This document shows, piece by piece, positions 8,521 to 17,038 of a DNA stretch of 64,000 nucleotides. The notes under the pieces were generated by a model, which was given only the letters and a program-made list of their open reading frames with translations, did no database searches and was not told the origin of the DNA. The stretch covers positions 36,121 to 100,120 of the forward strand of contig CAZYPN010000023.1 of assembly GCA_964649085.1 (NCBI GenBank), given 5' to 3'. Each line of letters begins with the position of its first letter. The first letter of the stretch is position 1. The position numbers were made by a program, and so were the translations under genes. The stretch comes from JADMJV01 sp964649085 (lineage in GTDB: Bacteria > Vulcanimicrobiota > Xenobia > Xenobiales > JADMJV01).

Positions 8521-9662
8521 CGAGTGGAAACCTGGCCGCTGGCGGGTTGCCAGGTGCCCCGACGGACCTCGACCATCAAGAACGAATCGTGAGTCAGACC
8601 GTTGTGGTCCTGGGGAGTGAAGTGATATACCCCCGACACCGCGGCTCGATTCTGGGCGTTTTCCAGGTAGGCGCGAATCTTGCCGCGGTGGGCTCCTGCC
8701 TGAACAGCCGCCTCGCCCAGCAGTTGGGCACCATCCCAGCCGTAGCCCGCGAAGTTGCTCACCGTGAGGCGATGGCGATGACAAAACTGGAGAAACTCGT
8801 CAATGGGGGCCTTCTGTCGATGGTCGTCGCCAAGCCAGTCGGGTACCAGCAGGGGACTGCCCGGGAACAGAATGCCCTCGGCGGATGCCCCGCAGCCCTT
8901 GATGAAGTCGGGGCTGGCTACGCCGCCGCTGTGGAGAAGCGGCACGGAGATATTTTGGCGGCGGGCGGCCAGGGTGAGCTCCACGGCTCCCGAGGCGCTC
9001 CACCAGATCAATAGCGCTTGAGGTCGGGAGGCCAGGGCCTTCGAAATCAGTTGGTCGGCTTCCCGATCGCTGAGGGTCCGGTTGGGAGCCACCACGTCGC
9101 CGACCAGTTCCAATCCGAAATCTTCGGCCTGATGCAGCAACTCTCGACGTCCGGCCTGGCCGAAACCCGAATCGACCGAAACCAGAGCTAACCGGCGCAA
9201 CTCGTGTTGAGCCAGATATTCGCCGATCTGATAAACCATGTGGTAGGTGGTGATGGGCAGGCGAAACACCCAGGGGCTCTTGGGTTGGGTGCGGTCGGCC
9301 GCCGAGATCGACAGGCACGGGAGTTTTGCCTGATTGGCCTCGGCCAGCAAGGCCAGGGTTTCGTCCGTGGTCGAAGGACCGATCACCCCAAGAATGGACG
9401 GATCTTGGGCCATCTGGCGATACTCTTGCAGGGCCTGGGCCTTGTTTCCGTGGGTGTCGCGCACCACAAACTCGAGCCGGGCGCCGTGAACTTCACTGCC
9501 GCTCAGGGCTCGCAAGACCTCGGCCCCGGGTTGGCCCACGAAGGCATAGGGTCCGCTTTCCGAGAAAATCGCGCCAAATCGATAGACTTTGGGGGAGGGC
9601 ACCTCCGGTTTGGAGCAACCACAGCCCATGATCCAGGCGGCCAATAAGATCGGGATTCGCAC
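8517..9662 (-). CDS. Branched-chain amino-acid-type ABC substrate-binding lipoprotein
   Basis: A 381-residue periplasmic-binding protein of the Leu/Ile/Val-binding class (type I fold). The GTG start (9662) opens a lipoprotein signal with the modified cysteine at about C14 (WIMGC). Fold landmarks are GAIFSESGPYAFVGQPG at the N terminus, LGVIGPSTTDETLALLAEAN and LPCLSISAADRTQ, then SVDSGFGQAGRRELLH. No permease or ATPase genes adjoin it. Its head-to-head neighbour is a sensor histidine kinase (start 9705), so it may deliver ligand signal to that kinase rather than feed transport. Its stop overlaps the next gene (ATGA). Confidence 0.85.
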   Translation of the reverse strand: MRIPILLAAWIMGCGCSKPEVPSPKVYRFGAIFSESGPYAFVGQPGAEVLRALSGSEVHGARLEFVVRDTHGNKAQALQEYRQMAQDPSILGVIGPSTTDETLALLAEANQAKLPCLSISAADRTQPKSPWVFRLPITTYHMVYQIGEYLAQHELRRLALVSVDSGFGQAGRRELLHQAEDFGLELVGDVVAPNRTLSDREADQLISKALASRPQALLIWWSASGAVELTLAARRQNISVPLLHSGGVASPDFIKGCGASAEGILFPGSPLLVPDWLGDDHRQKAPIDEFLQFCHRHRLTVSNFAGYGWDGAQLLGEAAVQAGAHRGKIRAYLENAQNRAAVSGVYHFTPQDHNGLTHDSFLMVEVRRGTWQPASGQVSTR

Positions 9663-9704
9663 CTCGGGCTGGATTTCTGATTACCCAGCGAGAAGCCTGT
9701 CGCG

Positions 9705-11363
9705 GTGATTCTTTCCCGTCGACTGTTGTGGGCCGTGCTGCCGGTACCGTTTCTCTTCGCCACGATGACCTACTTTGGTTTGTTGACCTACCAGGGCCAG
9801 CGACTGCGTGCTCAAGAAGCGGCCCGGGCCAGGCTCATGGCTCAGTGTCTGGCTCAAAACTGCGCTTTCGCCCTGGAGAGCCTCGACCCCACCCTGATGC
9901 AGGTCAGCCTGAATGGCCTCTTCCTCCAGCCCGATGTGCTCTGGGTCGAAGCCGTCGATGTGCAGGGGCACTACATGGCTCACGAAGACCCGTCGCTGGT
10001 GGGTGAAGCGGCCCTTCCGGTGGAGAAGCGCGGCGGCTGTTGCGGAAGGTTCCCCATTGAGGTTCGCCAGCAGATTCGGGGCGAAGTGCGTTTGGGTCTG
10101 TCGCTGCAACGTTTGGAGCTGGCCCTGGAGCGGGGACGCCAGAAGTTCTTCTGGCTCTCGCTGGGGTCGCTGGCTGCTACGGCCCTGCTGGTCGGTTGGG
10201 TGGCTCATCGACTGACCCTGCCACTTTCGCGTCTTGCTCGACTGGCGGCCGATATCGCCGAAGGCCGGGTTCCGATCGAGTCGGTGCACGAGCGAATGAC
10301 TCGGGAAGGCAACCAGGCCCGCCGTCGTTCCGACGGCATGGCGGAATTGCGCACCCTGTCGCGGGCTTTTCTGGAGATGTCTCAGCAGATGAGCGCCGGG
10401 CTCGAACACGAGCGTGCCCAGCTGTTGGACCTGCAGAGCCAGGTATCCAGCTTGCAGGCCTTCCAGGAGGCCATTGCCTCCGGCGACGCCGAGGCCCAGG
10501 TTTTCGGTCTCACCGATGAGGCGCTGGTGGCATTGGCCCAGGGCCTGCACTCGATGGCTCTGAGCTTGCAAAAAAATGCCACTTCGGAGGCCGACTATCG
10601 GGGACAGTTGGAAGAGTTCAATCGGGCTCTGCAAGAGACACGCGGTCGGCTGGAAGAGACCGACCGTTATAAGAACGAGTTCTTGGGTGTGGTCTCTCAC
10701 GAGTTGCGCACCCCCCTGACTTCGGTGCGAGCCTTCGCCGAAATCCTGCTGGATTATCCTCCCGAGCATCAGGAACGGCTGGAGTTTATTCGCATCATTT
10801 ATCGAGAATCCGATCGACTGACCAACATCATCAACCACCTGTTGGACATTTCGCGCATCGAGTCGAAGCGGATGCGCTGGAAGTTGAGCCGCGTGAATCT
10901 GGTGCATCTGGCCGAGCAGCAAATGGCCGCGCTGGGTTCGGAAGCCGATGGTGTGGTGCTTGATCTCAAGGTGGCCTATCGGCCCGGAGGCTACTTGCTC
11001 TGGCTGGACCAGGAGAAGGTCGGTGAGGCCCTGGAGTCGGTGTTGCGGAACGCGGTTCAACTGGCTCCTCCCGGCTCTCCGGTCACCGTGCATTTGGGTC
11101 CCTCCAGTCGCGCCGAGAAAGGCGTTGAACTGTGCGTGGAGGATCGGGGAAAAGGAGTGCCGCCCGAGTTGCAGGAGCTGATTTTCTCGAAGTTTCAGCA
11201 GGTTCGACTCGGCGATGACCCACGCGGCACGGGGCTGTCTCTGGCCCTGGCTCGCGCTATTGTGGAGGCTCATGAGGGCACCCTTTCGGTGGAGAGCGAC
11301 GGCCATCTGGGCAGTCGCTTCATCTTCTGGTTTCCCGAGTCTCCCGAGGTTGCCGGGTCGTGA
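9705..11363 (+). CDS. Sensor histidine kinase, membrane-bound
   Basis: A 552-residue two-component sensor kinase. Membrane helices at about 8-28 and 148-168 bracket an extracytoplasmic sensor of about 115 residues. A HAMP linker follows (LTLPLSRLARLAADIAEGRV), then a coiled-coil region to about 325. The phospho-acceptor box VSHELRTPLTSVRAFAEIL has H332. The ATPase domain shows the N box (LRNAVQLAPPGSP), G1 (EDRGKGVPPEL), F box (FSKFQQV) and G2 (RGTGLSLALARAIVEAH). The start is a GTG without a clear ribosome binding site. The next gene overlaps its stop (GTGA). No response regulator is adjacent. Confidence 0.92.
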   Translation: MILSRRLLWAVLPVPFLFATMTYFGLLTYQGQRLRAQEAARARLMAQCLAQNCAFALESLDPTLMQVSLNGLFLQPDVLWVEAVDVQGHYMAHEDPSLVGEAALPVEKRGGCCGRFPIEVRQQIRGEVRLGLSLQRLELALERGRQKFFWLSLGSLAATALLVGWVAHRLTLPLSRLARLAADIAEGRVPIESVHERMTREGNQARRRSDGMAELRTLSRAFLEMSQQMSAGLEHERAQLLDLQSQVSSLQAFQEAIASGDAEAQVFGLTDEALVALAQGLHSMALSLQKNATSEADYRGQLEEFNRALQETRGRLEETDRYKNEFLGVVSHELRTPLTSVRAFAEILLDYPPEHQERLEFIRIIYRESDRLTNIINHLLDISRIESKRMRWKLSRVNLVHLAEQQMAALGSEADGVVLDLKVAYRPGGYLLWLDQEKVGEALESVLRNAVQLAPPGSPVTVHLGPSSRAEKGVELCVEDRGKGVPPELQELIFSKFQQVRLGDDPRGTGLSLALARAIVEAHEGTLSVESDGHLGSRFIFWFPESPEVAGS

Positions 11364-12226
11364 GGCGGTGGATCGGGTTGGGCTGGTGGTTGCTACTGGT
11401 CACCTGGGCCGGAGCCGAGGTGGTACTGCACCTGGGAACTTGCGGACGCCAGGGGGGCTGGGCCCAAAGTTGGGGGCAGCGTCTGGCAGACAGCTTTCGC
11501 GGAGGCTCGATTCGACTGCGTCTGGCTCTCCCTCGCAGTGATCTCGAGCAATTGAGGGCACTCGACGCCGGCGAACTCCAGTTGGCCTGGGTCCGCAGTT
11601 CGGCGCTCAGCAACTGGTATCGCCCCTGGGGCGTGCTCACCCTGCCCTATCTGCTGGAACATCCTGACCAGTGGCTGCAAGGCCTGGCGGGCCAACGCTT
11701 ACTGCAAACCGTTCCCGGTGAACGATTGCGCCCGTTGCTCACCTGTTGTCTGGGTCCTCGCTGGTTGGCCAGCAGAAATCCACTGCGCCAGTGGTCCGAC
11801 CTCAAAGGCAAGGTGGTGCTGGTGCCCCAGAGTCGCTTCAGTTGGGAGCAATATCATTCGCTTGGAGCCGACCCCTGGCCCGGTCCGTTGGAGCGCTCGA
11901 ACGAATTTCGTTCTCGGGGGGGCATTGAGGTCGTCGAGGCCTGTCGACTCGATCTTGAGTCAGAGGGTTGGTTGGCCGATTTTCCCGAGTTGTGGAACCC
12001 GGGTCACAGTCAGGAATGGCTCGTCCTGGTAGCCGAGGAGAGGGCCTGGACCCGTTTGCAGCCTGAACAACAGGGTCAGGTGCTCAAGGCGGCTCGGGCC
12101 AGTCAGCGGCCTCAGAAGGCCGATTCATCGCCGGGGCCTTGGCAGGGCTATAGCAGCGAATTCTCCGGCATGCGCCGCAGAATGATTCGACTTCTTGACG
12201 AGAGCTGGCGGGTGAGCTTGCCTTGA
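11360..12226 (+). CDS. TRAP-type (DctP-like) solute-binding protein
   Basis: A 288-residue exported protein with a signal peptide (RRWIGLGWWLLLVTWAGA). The body follows the DctP/TRAP solute-receptor pattern: an early SWGQRLADSF helix, LRALDAGELQLAWVRSSALS, the VLTLPYLLEHPDQW segment that mirrors the family LPFLF region, and SDLKGKVVLVPQS followed by LGADPWPGPL. It overlaps the upstream and downstream kinase genes (GTGA at 11360, TTGA at 12223), so three proteins are translated from one message. No TRAP membrane subunits are present, which suggests a sensory rather than transport role. Confidence 0.75.
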   Translation: MRRWIGLGWWLLLVTWAGAEVVLHLGTCGRQGGWAQSWGQRLADSFRGGSIRLRLALPRSDLEQLRALDAGELQLAWVRSSALSNWYRPWGVLTLPYLLEHPDQWLQGLAGQRLLQTVPGERLRPLLTCCLGPRWLASRNPLRQWSDLKGKVVLVPQSRFSWEQYHSLGADPWPGPLERSNEFRSRGGIEVVEACRLDLESEGWLADFPELWNPGHSQEWLVLVAEERAWTRLQPEQQGQVLKAARASQRPQKADSSPGPWQGYSSEFSGMRRRMIRLLDESWRVSLP

Positions 12227-13989
12227 GGTGGCGCGACCGTCTCTGGCTCCGTTTGTTGTTGGCGCTGTTGCCGGTCAACCTGCTCTTTCTGGCCGTGGTT
12301 TTGGGGGGCTGGTTGCGACTTACCGAGCAGCAGCTGCGCGTTCAACTCGAGCACCAGGCGCGCTCCCTGGCTACCCAGCTCGCTCTGCTCAGCGCGCAGG
12401 CCCTGAGCACCCATAATGAATGGCTTTTGCCCGAGCACCTGTCGCGTTTTTCCGGCCTGCCGGAAGTCGAGCGAATGACCCTGGTCGACGCTCAAGGACG
12501 AATTCTGGCCGATTCCGACAGCGAGCAAATCGGCAACGGTTGGAACGGCACCCTCGTAGCCGAGGGCTCTGAGCCCAGGTTGCGCTATTTGGAGCGCGGC
12601 TCGCCGTCGCTGCCCGCAGGTGCCCCGCCCTTTGGTCCCCGTGGAGTCGAGCTTTTCGGGCCCAGTTTTCTCGATGCTCCGGGTTTGGAAGTCACCACCG
12701 CCTTACAGTCGGGAGGGCGTCGCTATGGTACTCTGCAGCTTGTCTTTAAGCTGTCGACGGCTCAGCGTCAGATGCGGGAATGCTATACCGTGCTCTGGTT
12801 CGGCAGTGGCCTGCTCACGGCCCTCAGCCTGCTGGTGCTGGCCGGAATTGCCCGCGGTTTCGCCCAACCCATTCTGCACGTGGCCGAAAAGGCTCACAAC
12901 CTGGCGCGGGACTGGAACCACCAGCCCAAAACCTCCAGCGGAGGAGCCCAGAGTGAAGTGGGCATGCTTAGTCGAGCGCTGGATCAGATGGCCTTCAGTT
13001 TGCGCCAGCTCACCGACCGCCAGCGCGAGGCCAGAATGGAGCTGCAACAGCGAGTGTCTCGATTGCTCGAACTGGTGAAGCGGGTCTCGGCTGGCGACCT
13101 GACCGTGCGCCACGAATTGCCCGGGGAAGGGGAGATGGGCCGGCTAGAGCAGGGCTTCAACCGCATGTTGGGTCGGCTCGTGCGCACCCGTCAGGCCGAA
13201 CTGCAGGCCCGCCTCGACCTGGAGTGGACCCGCGAGGCGCTGGTGCAGGGAAATCGTCGCCTGGCTGAGCTCGACCGAAGAAAGACCGACTTCCTCAATA
13301 CGGCCAGCCACGAGTTGCGCACGCCCCTGACCTCGATTCGCGCCTTCGCCGAGATCGTGCTCGACAATGAAGAGGGCAACGAGGCCGGAACCACCGAGGA
13401 GTTCCTCGAGAACAACCGCGAGTTCCTCGAGATCATTCATCGTGAGAGTGAACGACTTACCCGGCTGCTGCACAGCCTGCTGGACTTGAGTCGCATTGAA
13501 TCGGGCAAGATCGACTGGGATTTCGAAACCCTGTGTGTCGAAAGTTTGGTACGTTCTACCGTGGATTCGTGTCGTTCGCTGCTTCAGGAGAAGTCGATGC
13601 AGCTCGAACTGCAACTGCAACCCGGCCTGCAATTGCACGGAGCCCGCGACCCTCTGGTGCAGGTGTTGACCAACCTGCTTTCCAACGCCATCAAATTCAC
13701 CCCCGCTGGTGGTCATATCGAGTTACGCAGCCGACTGGGTGACGAGCACATCATCCTGGAGGTCCAGGACAGTGGCGTGGGAATCGCGCCTGAAGACCAG
13801 TCCAAGGTCTTCGAGAGTTTTCAGCAGGCGGAAGGGCAGCCCGATACGGGTGCACCCAAAGGTTCCGGATTGGGCCTGGCCATCGTCAAGCAGATCGTCG
13901 AGACCCACGGGGGCACCATCAAAGTTCAGAGTCAGTTGGGAAAAGGAAGTTGCTTCGTGATACGCTTGCCTCGTCAACGTTCCGACTGA
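12223..13989 (+). CDS. Sensor histidine kinase with HAMP domain(s)
   Basis: A 588-residue kinase starting at a TTG that overlaps the previous stop. Helices at about 10-32 and 189-209 flank an extracytoplasmic domain of about 155 residues. One HAMP-like segment follows the second helix and a second amphipathic HAMP-like stretch (KRVSAGDLTVRHELPGEG) lies near 286-303. The H box is ASHELRTPLTSIRAFAEIVL with H363. The ATPase domain has NLLSNAIKFTPAGG, QDSGVGIAPEDQSKVFESF and GSGLGLAIVKQIVETHGG. It is the third gene of a kinase, binding protein, kinase operon and has no partner regulator in the window. Confidence 0.92.
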   Translation: MRWRDRLWLRLLLALLPVNLLFLAVVLGGWLRLTEQQLRVQLEHQARSLATQLALLSAQALSTHNEWLLPEHLSRFSGLPEVERMTLVDAQGRILADSDSEQIGNGWNGTLVAEGSEPRLRYLERGSPSLPAGAPPFGPRGVELFGPSFLDAPGLEVTTALQSGGRRYGTLQLVFKLSTAQRQMRECYTVLWFGSGLLTALSLLVLAGIARGFAQPILHVAEKAHNLARDWNHQPKTSSGGAQSEVGMLSRALDQMAFSLRQLTDRQREARMELQQRVSRLLELVKRVSAGDLTVRHELPGEGEMGRLEQGFNRMLGRLVRTRQAELQARLDLEWTREALVQGNRRLAELDRRKTDFLNTASHELRTPLTSIRAFAEIVLDNEEGNEAGTTEEFLENNREFLEIIHRESERLTRLLHSLLDLSRIESGKIDWDFETLCVESLVRSTVDSCRSLLQEKSMQLELQLQPGLQLHGARDPLVQVLTNLLSNAIKFTPAGGHIELRSRLGDEHIILEVQDSGVGIAPEDQSKVFESFQQAEGQPDTGAPKGSGLGLAIVKQIVETHGGTIKVQSQLGKGSCFVIRLPRQRSD

Positions 13990-14013
13990 AGGGGGAGCCG
14001 CCTGAAGCTTGTC

Positions 14014-14019
14014 TAACCT
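14014..14019 (+). promoter_or_regulatory. Candidate -10 box of a leaderless transcript
   Basis: TAACCT at 14014-14019, six bases (CCCGGA), then the ATG at 14026. No ribosome binding site precedes that ATG and no strong -35 box is visible at 16-18 bp. It belongs to the recurring TANNNT-N6-start pattern. Confidence 0.4.
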
Positions 14020-14025
14020 CCCGGA

Positions 14026-15141
14026 ATGAAACTCGCAGAAGCTCTGGTGCAGGTGGCCCGCTCGGCCGGGGTGCGGCTGGCCACTCACGTGCCCGGCTAC
14101 GGAGCCAGTCAGGTGTTCGCCGCTTGGGGCGGACGCGGCAGCTACCATGAGGAGGTGGCTCTGGGCATGGCTCTGGGTTCGGCGATGGCCGGACATCCTT
14201 CCCTGTGTCTGATCAAGATGCACGGACTGCTGAAGGCCGCCAATGCCCTGGTGTGCGGTCTCTCGGCCGGTGTCACAGCAGCCTGCGTCATTGTCGTCTT
14301 CGACGACCCGGCAGGGGGGCATTCCGACAATCAACTGCCCACCCAATCGATGGTCGAGGCCCTGGAAATACCCTGGTCGTCGGCTGCCGATGCGGCGTCG
14401 GCCGCCGCTTGCCTGGTTCGGGCCCTGCAACAGAGCCACGAGCAACGGCTGCCTCAGGTGCTGCTGCTCGACTCGGCCCTGGTCGATCTGGAAGTCGAAA
14501 GCCCGTCCCTGCCCCAGGCTTTAGAAGGCCGCGAATTTTGTTCCGACCCGGTGGGTCAACTGGTTTGCCCCCTGTTTGGCGACTACCAACGGCGTCGACT
14601 GATGTTCCGCCTGGGTCAGTCCGGCTCGCCCGAGACTCCTGAACTCCCCCCGCTCTCGGCCCTGCCTGCCCACTGGCAACCCACCCTGCAAGCCTATGCC
14701 CCCTGGGTTGAGGCGATCCTGGGCCAATCCGGCCAGCGGCCCTTCGTGGCAGGAGATACCGGGCTTTCCAGCCTGTTCGGCCTGAAGCCCTTCTGCGCTG
14801 TCGACGTCATCGGCTGGATGGGCGGCAGCCTGCCGCTGGCTCTGGGAGCACTGGCCGGGGGAGAACAGGCCGCCTGGGCCTTCACGGGCGATTTTTCCTT
14901 CCTCGCCGCCGGTCATCTGGGCTGGTTGGAGGCGCGCCGCTGGGGCCTGCCTTTGCGGGTGTTTTTGTTCGACAACGGATGTGCCCGAGCCACCGGTGGA
15001 CAGCCGGTGGAACCGGAACTGCTGGATCACGTGTTGCACGGGCCGGAGGTAATACGGGTGGGCCGACCCGAACAACTGCCTCTGGCTGCCGAGGCAGCCT
15101 TGCTGCAGCCTCGGCTGTACTGGCTCGAAGTTGGAGGGTAA
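14026..15141 (+). CDS. Thiamine-diphosphate-dependent enzyme, IorA-like without ferredoxin domain
   Basis: A 371-residue protein resembling the alpha subunit of indolepyruvate:ferredoxin oxidoreductase. The N-terminal pyrimidine-binding half contains YHEEVALGMALGSAMAGHP and VIVVFDDPAGGHSDNQLP. The C-terminal half has the TPP-Mg motif of the family: GWMGGSLPLALGALAGG, FTGDFSFLAAGHLGW and LFDNGCARATGGQ. It is much shorter than IorA (about 600 residues). It lacks the C-terminal Cys-rich ferredoxin domain, and no gamma subunit is adjacent. It may act as a decarboxylase or use a separate electron carrier. The gene at 15145 starts 3 bp after its stop. Confidence 0.65.
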   Translation: MKLAEALVQVARSAGVRLATHVPGYGASQVFAAWGGRGSYHEEVALGMALGSAMAGHPSLCLIKMHGLLKAANALVCGLSAGVTAACVIVVFDDPAGGHSDNQLPTQSMVEALEIPWSSAADAASAAACLVRALQQSHEQRLPQVLLLDSALVDLEVESPSLPQALEGREFCSDPVGQLVCPLFGDYQRRRLMFRLGQSGSPETPELPPLSALPAHWQPTLQAYAPWVEAILGQSGQRPFVAGDTGLSSLFGLKPFCAVDVIGWMGGSLPLALGALAGGEQAAWAFTGDFSFLAAGHLGWLEARRWGLPLRVFLFDNGCARATGGQPVEPELLDHVLHGPEVIRVGRPEQLPLAAEAALLQPRLYWLEVGG

Positions 15142-15144
15142 ATC

Positions 15145-15930
15145 ATGCGTCGATGGTGTTGGATAGCCCTGTGCTGGTTGGCTTTCCTATGGCCGGCCTG
15201 GGCGCTGCTCGATCCGCCCTTCACCATCAACCGGAAAATTACCCTGGCCCAGGTCAATCGCGGCGGCCGGGTGGAACTGGAGTATGATGTGTCGCCCTAC
15301 GGCGCGGCCGGACTGCGAGTGACCTGCTTTCGTTTCGAAGGCGCGAAAGGCACCACCGAGGTTCAAAGCTGGACGCTTACCCAGCAACGCGGCAAGGAAC
15401 GTCTCGATTTCAAGCAGATGCCCTCGTCTCAATATCTTTTCGTGGGCACGTTGCTCAATTCCGAGGGCCAGGATCTGGCCGCCGAGTTCAAGCCGGTCCA
15501 GCTTGAATATGGCGGCTGGACGGGACGCTTGAAGGTTCATCAGAGCACAGCGGCAGCCTCACGACAGCCGGGCTCCTTCTCGCAGATCGAGACTCAGGTT
15601 CAAAGTGAAGAGGCTTCCATTTTTCACGTTGTCCCCGAAGCGGTCGTGGTGGCCCCGGGTAAGGACGCCCGCCTGACGGCCCTGCTCAATGAGCGCTACA
15701 TGGTCGAACCGCTGCAGTGGAGCCTGGAGGGTCCTGGACGGTTGCTGGTGGCCGAGAATTGCTTTGCCCTCTACCAGGCGCCCAAGGGGGCTCGCAGCGG
15801 GGAAAGAGCCACGATTCGGGTGTATTCCATGGTGCACCCCAACCTCAACAGTCAGGTGCAGGTGCTGATTACCACCGAGCCGGTCCAGTCGCCCTCAGCG
15901 CCTCAACCCGCTGCTCCAGGTTCTGATTGA
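15145..15930 (+). CDS. Secreted protein, unknown function
   Basis: A 261-residue protein with an N-terminal signal peptide (RRWCWIALCWLAFLWPAWA) and no further membrane helix. The rest is predicted to be beta-rich, resembling two immunoglobulin-like halves separated by a Ser/Gln-rich linker near residue 130, and ends in a Pro/Ala/Ser tail. A GGAGGG site lies before the ATG. It follows the IorA-like gene after 3 bp. Its last 62 bp overlap the 3' end of the convergent nucleotidyltransferase-like gene. I do not recognise a family. Confidence 0.65.
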   Translation: MRRWCWIALCWLAFLWPAWALLDPPFTINRKITLAQVNRGGRVELEYDVSPYGAAGLRVTCFRFEGAKGTTEVQSWTLTQQRGKERLDFKQMPSSQYLFVGTLLNSEGQDLAAEFKPVQLEYGGWTGRLKVHQSTAAASRQPGSFSQIETQVQSEEASIFHVVPEAVVVAPGKDARLTALLNERYMVEPLQWSLEGPGRLLVAENCFALYQAPKGARSGERATIRVYSMVHPNLNSQVQVLITTEPVQSPSAPQPAAPGSD

Positions 15931-17038
15931 GTCGCCGGATGGGCTCGTATTCCACCTGGTAGTAGCGATGGGGGTCACTGATCCAGGCTGTCGGTAGCGA
16001 GGTGGCTAAAGGCATTCGGCCCTGCTCGAGCTGTTGCAAAGTCTGCTGAAGATAGTCCAGTCGCGACCTGGGGTGTGGTCCCCGGCGGTCGATGAACCCT
16101 GGAAAATGGAGAAAATGAGCAGAGCAAAAGTAGTCGATCTGGTTCAGCAGTTGGCAAGGAGGAGGGGGTTCCAACTGCAGTTCGGAGGGCAACAGGTTCC
16201 ACAGGAAGCCGTTGCGGAACTGCACCACCAGGTCGAGCACTTCGGGGGTCACCGTCCAGGCACCGGGCTCGAAGCAGGCACCGAGAAGAGGAAAATCGGG
16301 CCCGGGGAGGATCACCAGCTTTCGCTCGACGCCAAAGGGGGGCAGGGCTACACGGGTCTGCACAACGCGGGATAGTGCGGGCCGGGGGGGGCGCAGGCTG
16401 CGGTGCAGCTCGTGCGCCAGTTCAAGAACAAAGGTGAGAGCCACCTGTGGCCGGTCGAGTCGGGCCCCCAGGCCCGGTTGCGACTCTTCCAGCGAGGCCG
16501 CCATTTGAGCTCGGGTGTGACGCAGTTGAGACGACCGTTGACTGGCAACCTGGAAGTAGTTCCAACATTCCAGGGCCAGCTTGCGCAGGTCGCGCCGGCA
16601 ACTGCGGTTCACAGCCGTGGAAAAGTGGGTTTCCTGCCAGAAGAGAAAGCGAGCCAGGGCGTGTCGGGGTTCCACTGGACCGGCCGGAAGCCTGGGAGGG
16701 GCTCCCCACAGGGGCAGGTGAGCCTGCCTTTCCTGCTGACACCAGGCGCTGTCGCGGCGCGCGAAGGCCGTCAGTTCTTCGCCGCGGAAGAGCTCTAACT
16801 GGCAGAGCAAAGGGTTACACCAGCGGAGTCGCTGCACTCGAAGCAAGAGTTGCGAGAGCTCTGGCCCGCTCAGTGCAGAATGCAGCAAAAGAACCAGGTC
16901 GATGTCGCTCCGACCCGGATCGATCTCCCGCGTAGCCAGGCTGCGATGAGCCCAGACCGCCTGTAACTGTCCCGAGCGGTATAGCCAGCCTGACGAAATC
17001 CAGGCGAGACTCCGGTAGAGCCAGTATGCCCAGTTCAA
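15869..17038 (-). CDS. Nucleotidyltransferase-like protein in lipid operon
   Basis: A 389-residue protein. I place the start at a TTG (17038) that overlaps the stop of the upstream synthetase-acyltransferase gene as TTGA, a coupling style used throughout this window. Near residue 45 it has REIDPGRSDIDLVLLL, the G-x-S-D-x-D-type metal-binding signature of the polymerase-beta nucleotidyltransferase fold. The remainder is helical with conserved-looking Trp, Arg and Pro residues and ends in a charged helix. Substrate is unknown; its coupling to an ACP/AMP-ligase/PlsC fusion suggests a lipid-headgroup or carrier role, which is inference. Confidence 0.6.
   Translation of the reverse strand: MNWAYWLYRSLAWISSGWLYRSGQLQAVWAHRSLATREIDPGRSDIDLVLLLHSALSGPELSQLLLRVQRLRWCNPLLCQLELFRGEELTAFARRDSAWCQQERQAHLPLWGAPPRLPAGPVEPRHALARFLFWQETHFSTAVNRSCRRDLRKLALECWNYFQVASQRSSQLRHTRAQMAASLEESQPGLGARLDRPQVALTFVLELAHELHRSLRPPRPALSRVVQTRVALPPFGVERKLVILPGPDFPLLGACFEPGAWTVTPEVLDLVVQFRNGFLWNLLPSELQLEPPPPCQLLNQIDYFCSAHFLHFPGFIDRRGPHPRSRLDYLQQTLQQLEQGRMPLATSLPTAWISDPHRYYQVEYEPIRRLNQNLEQRVEALRATGPARW

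Noticed and set aside
9681..11306. 541-codon open frame antisense to the first histidine kinase
   Set aside because: The kinase on the plus strand has complete H, N, G1 and G2 boxes; the antisense product is Gln/His/Leu rich without domains.
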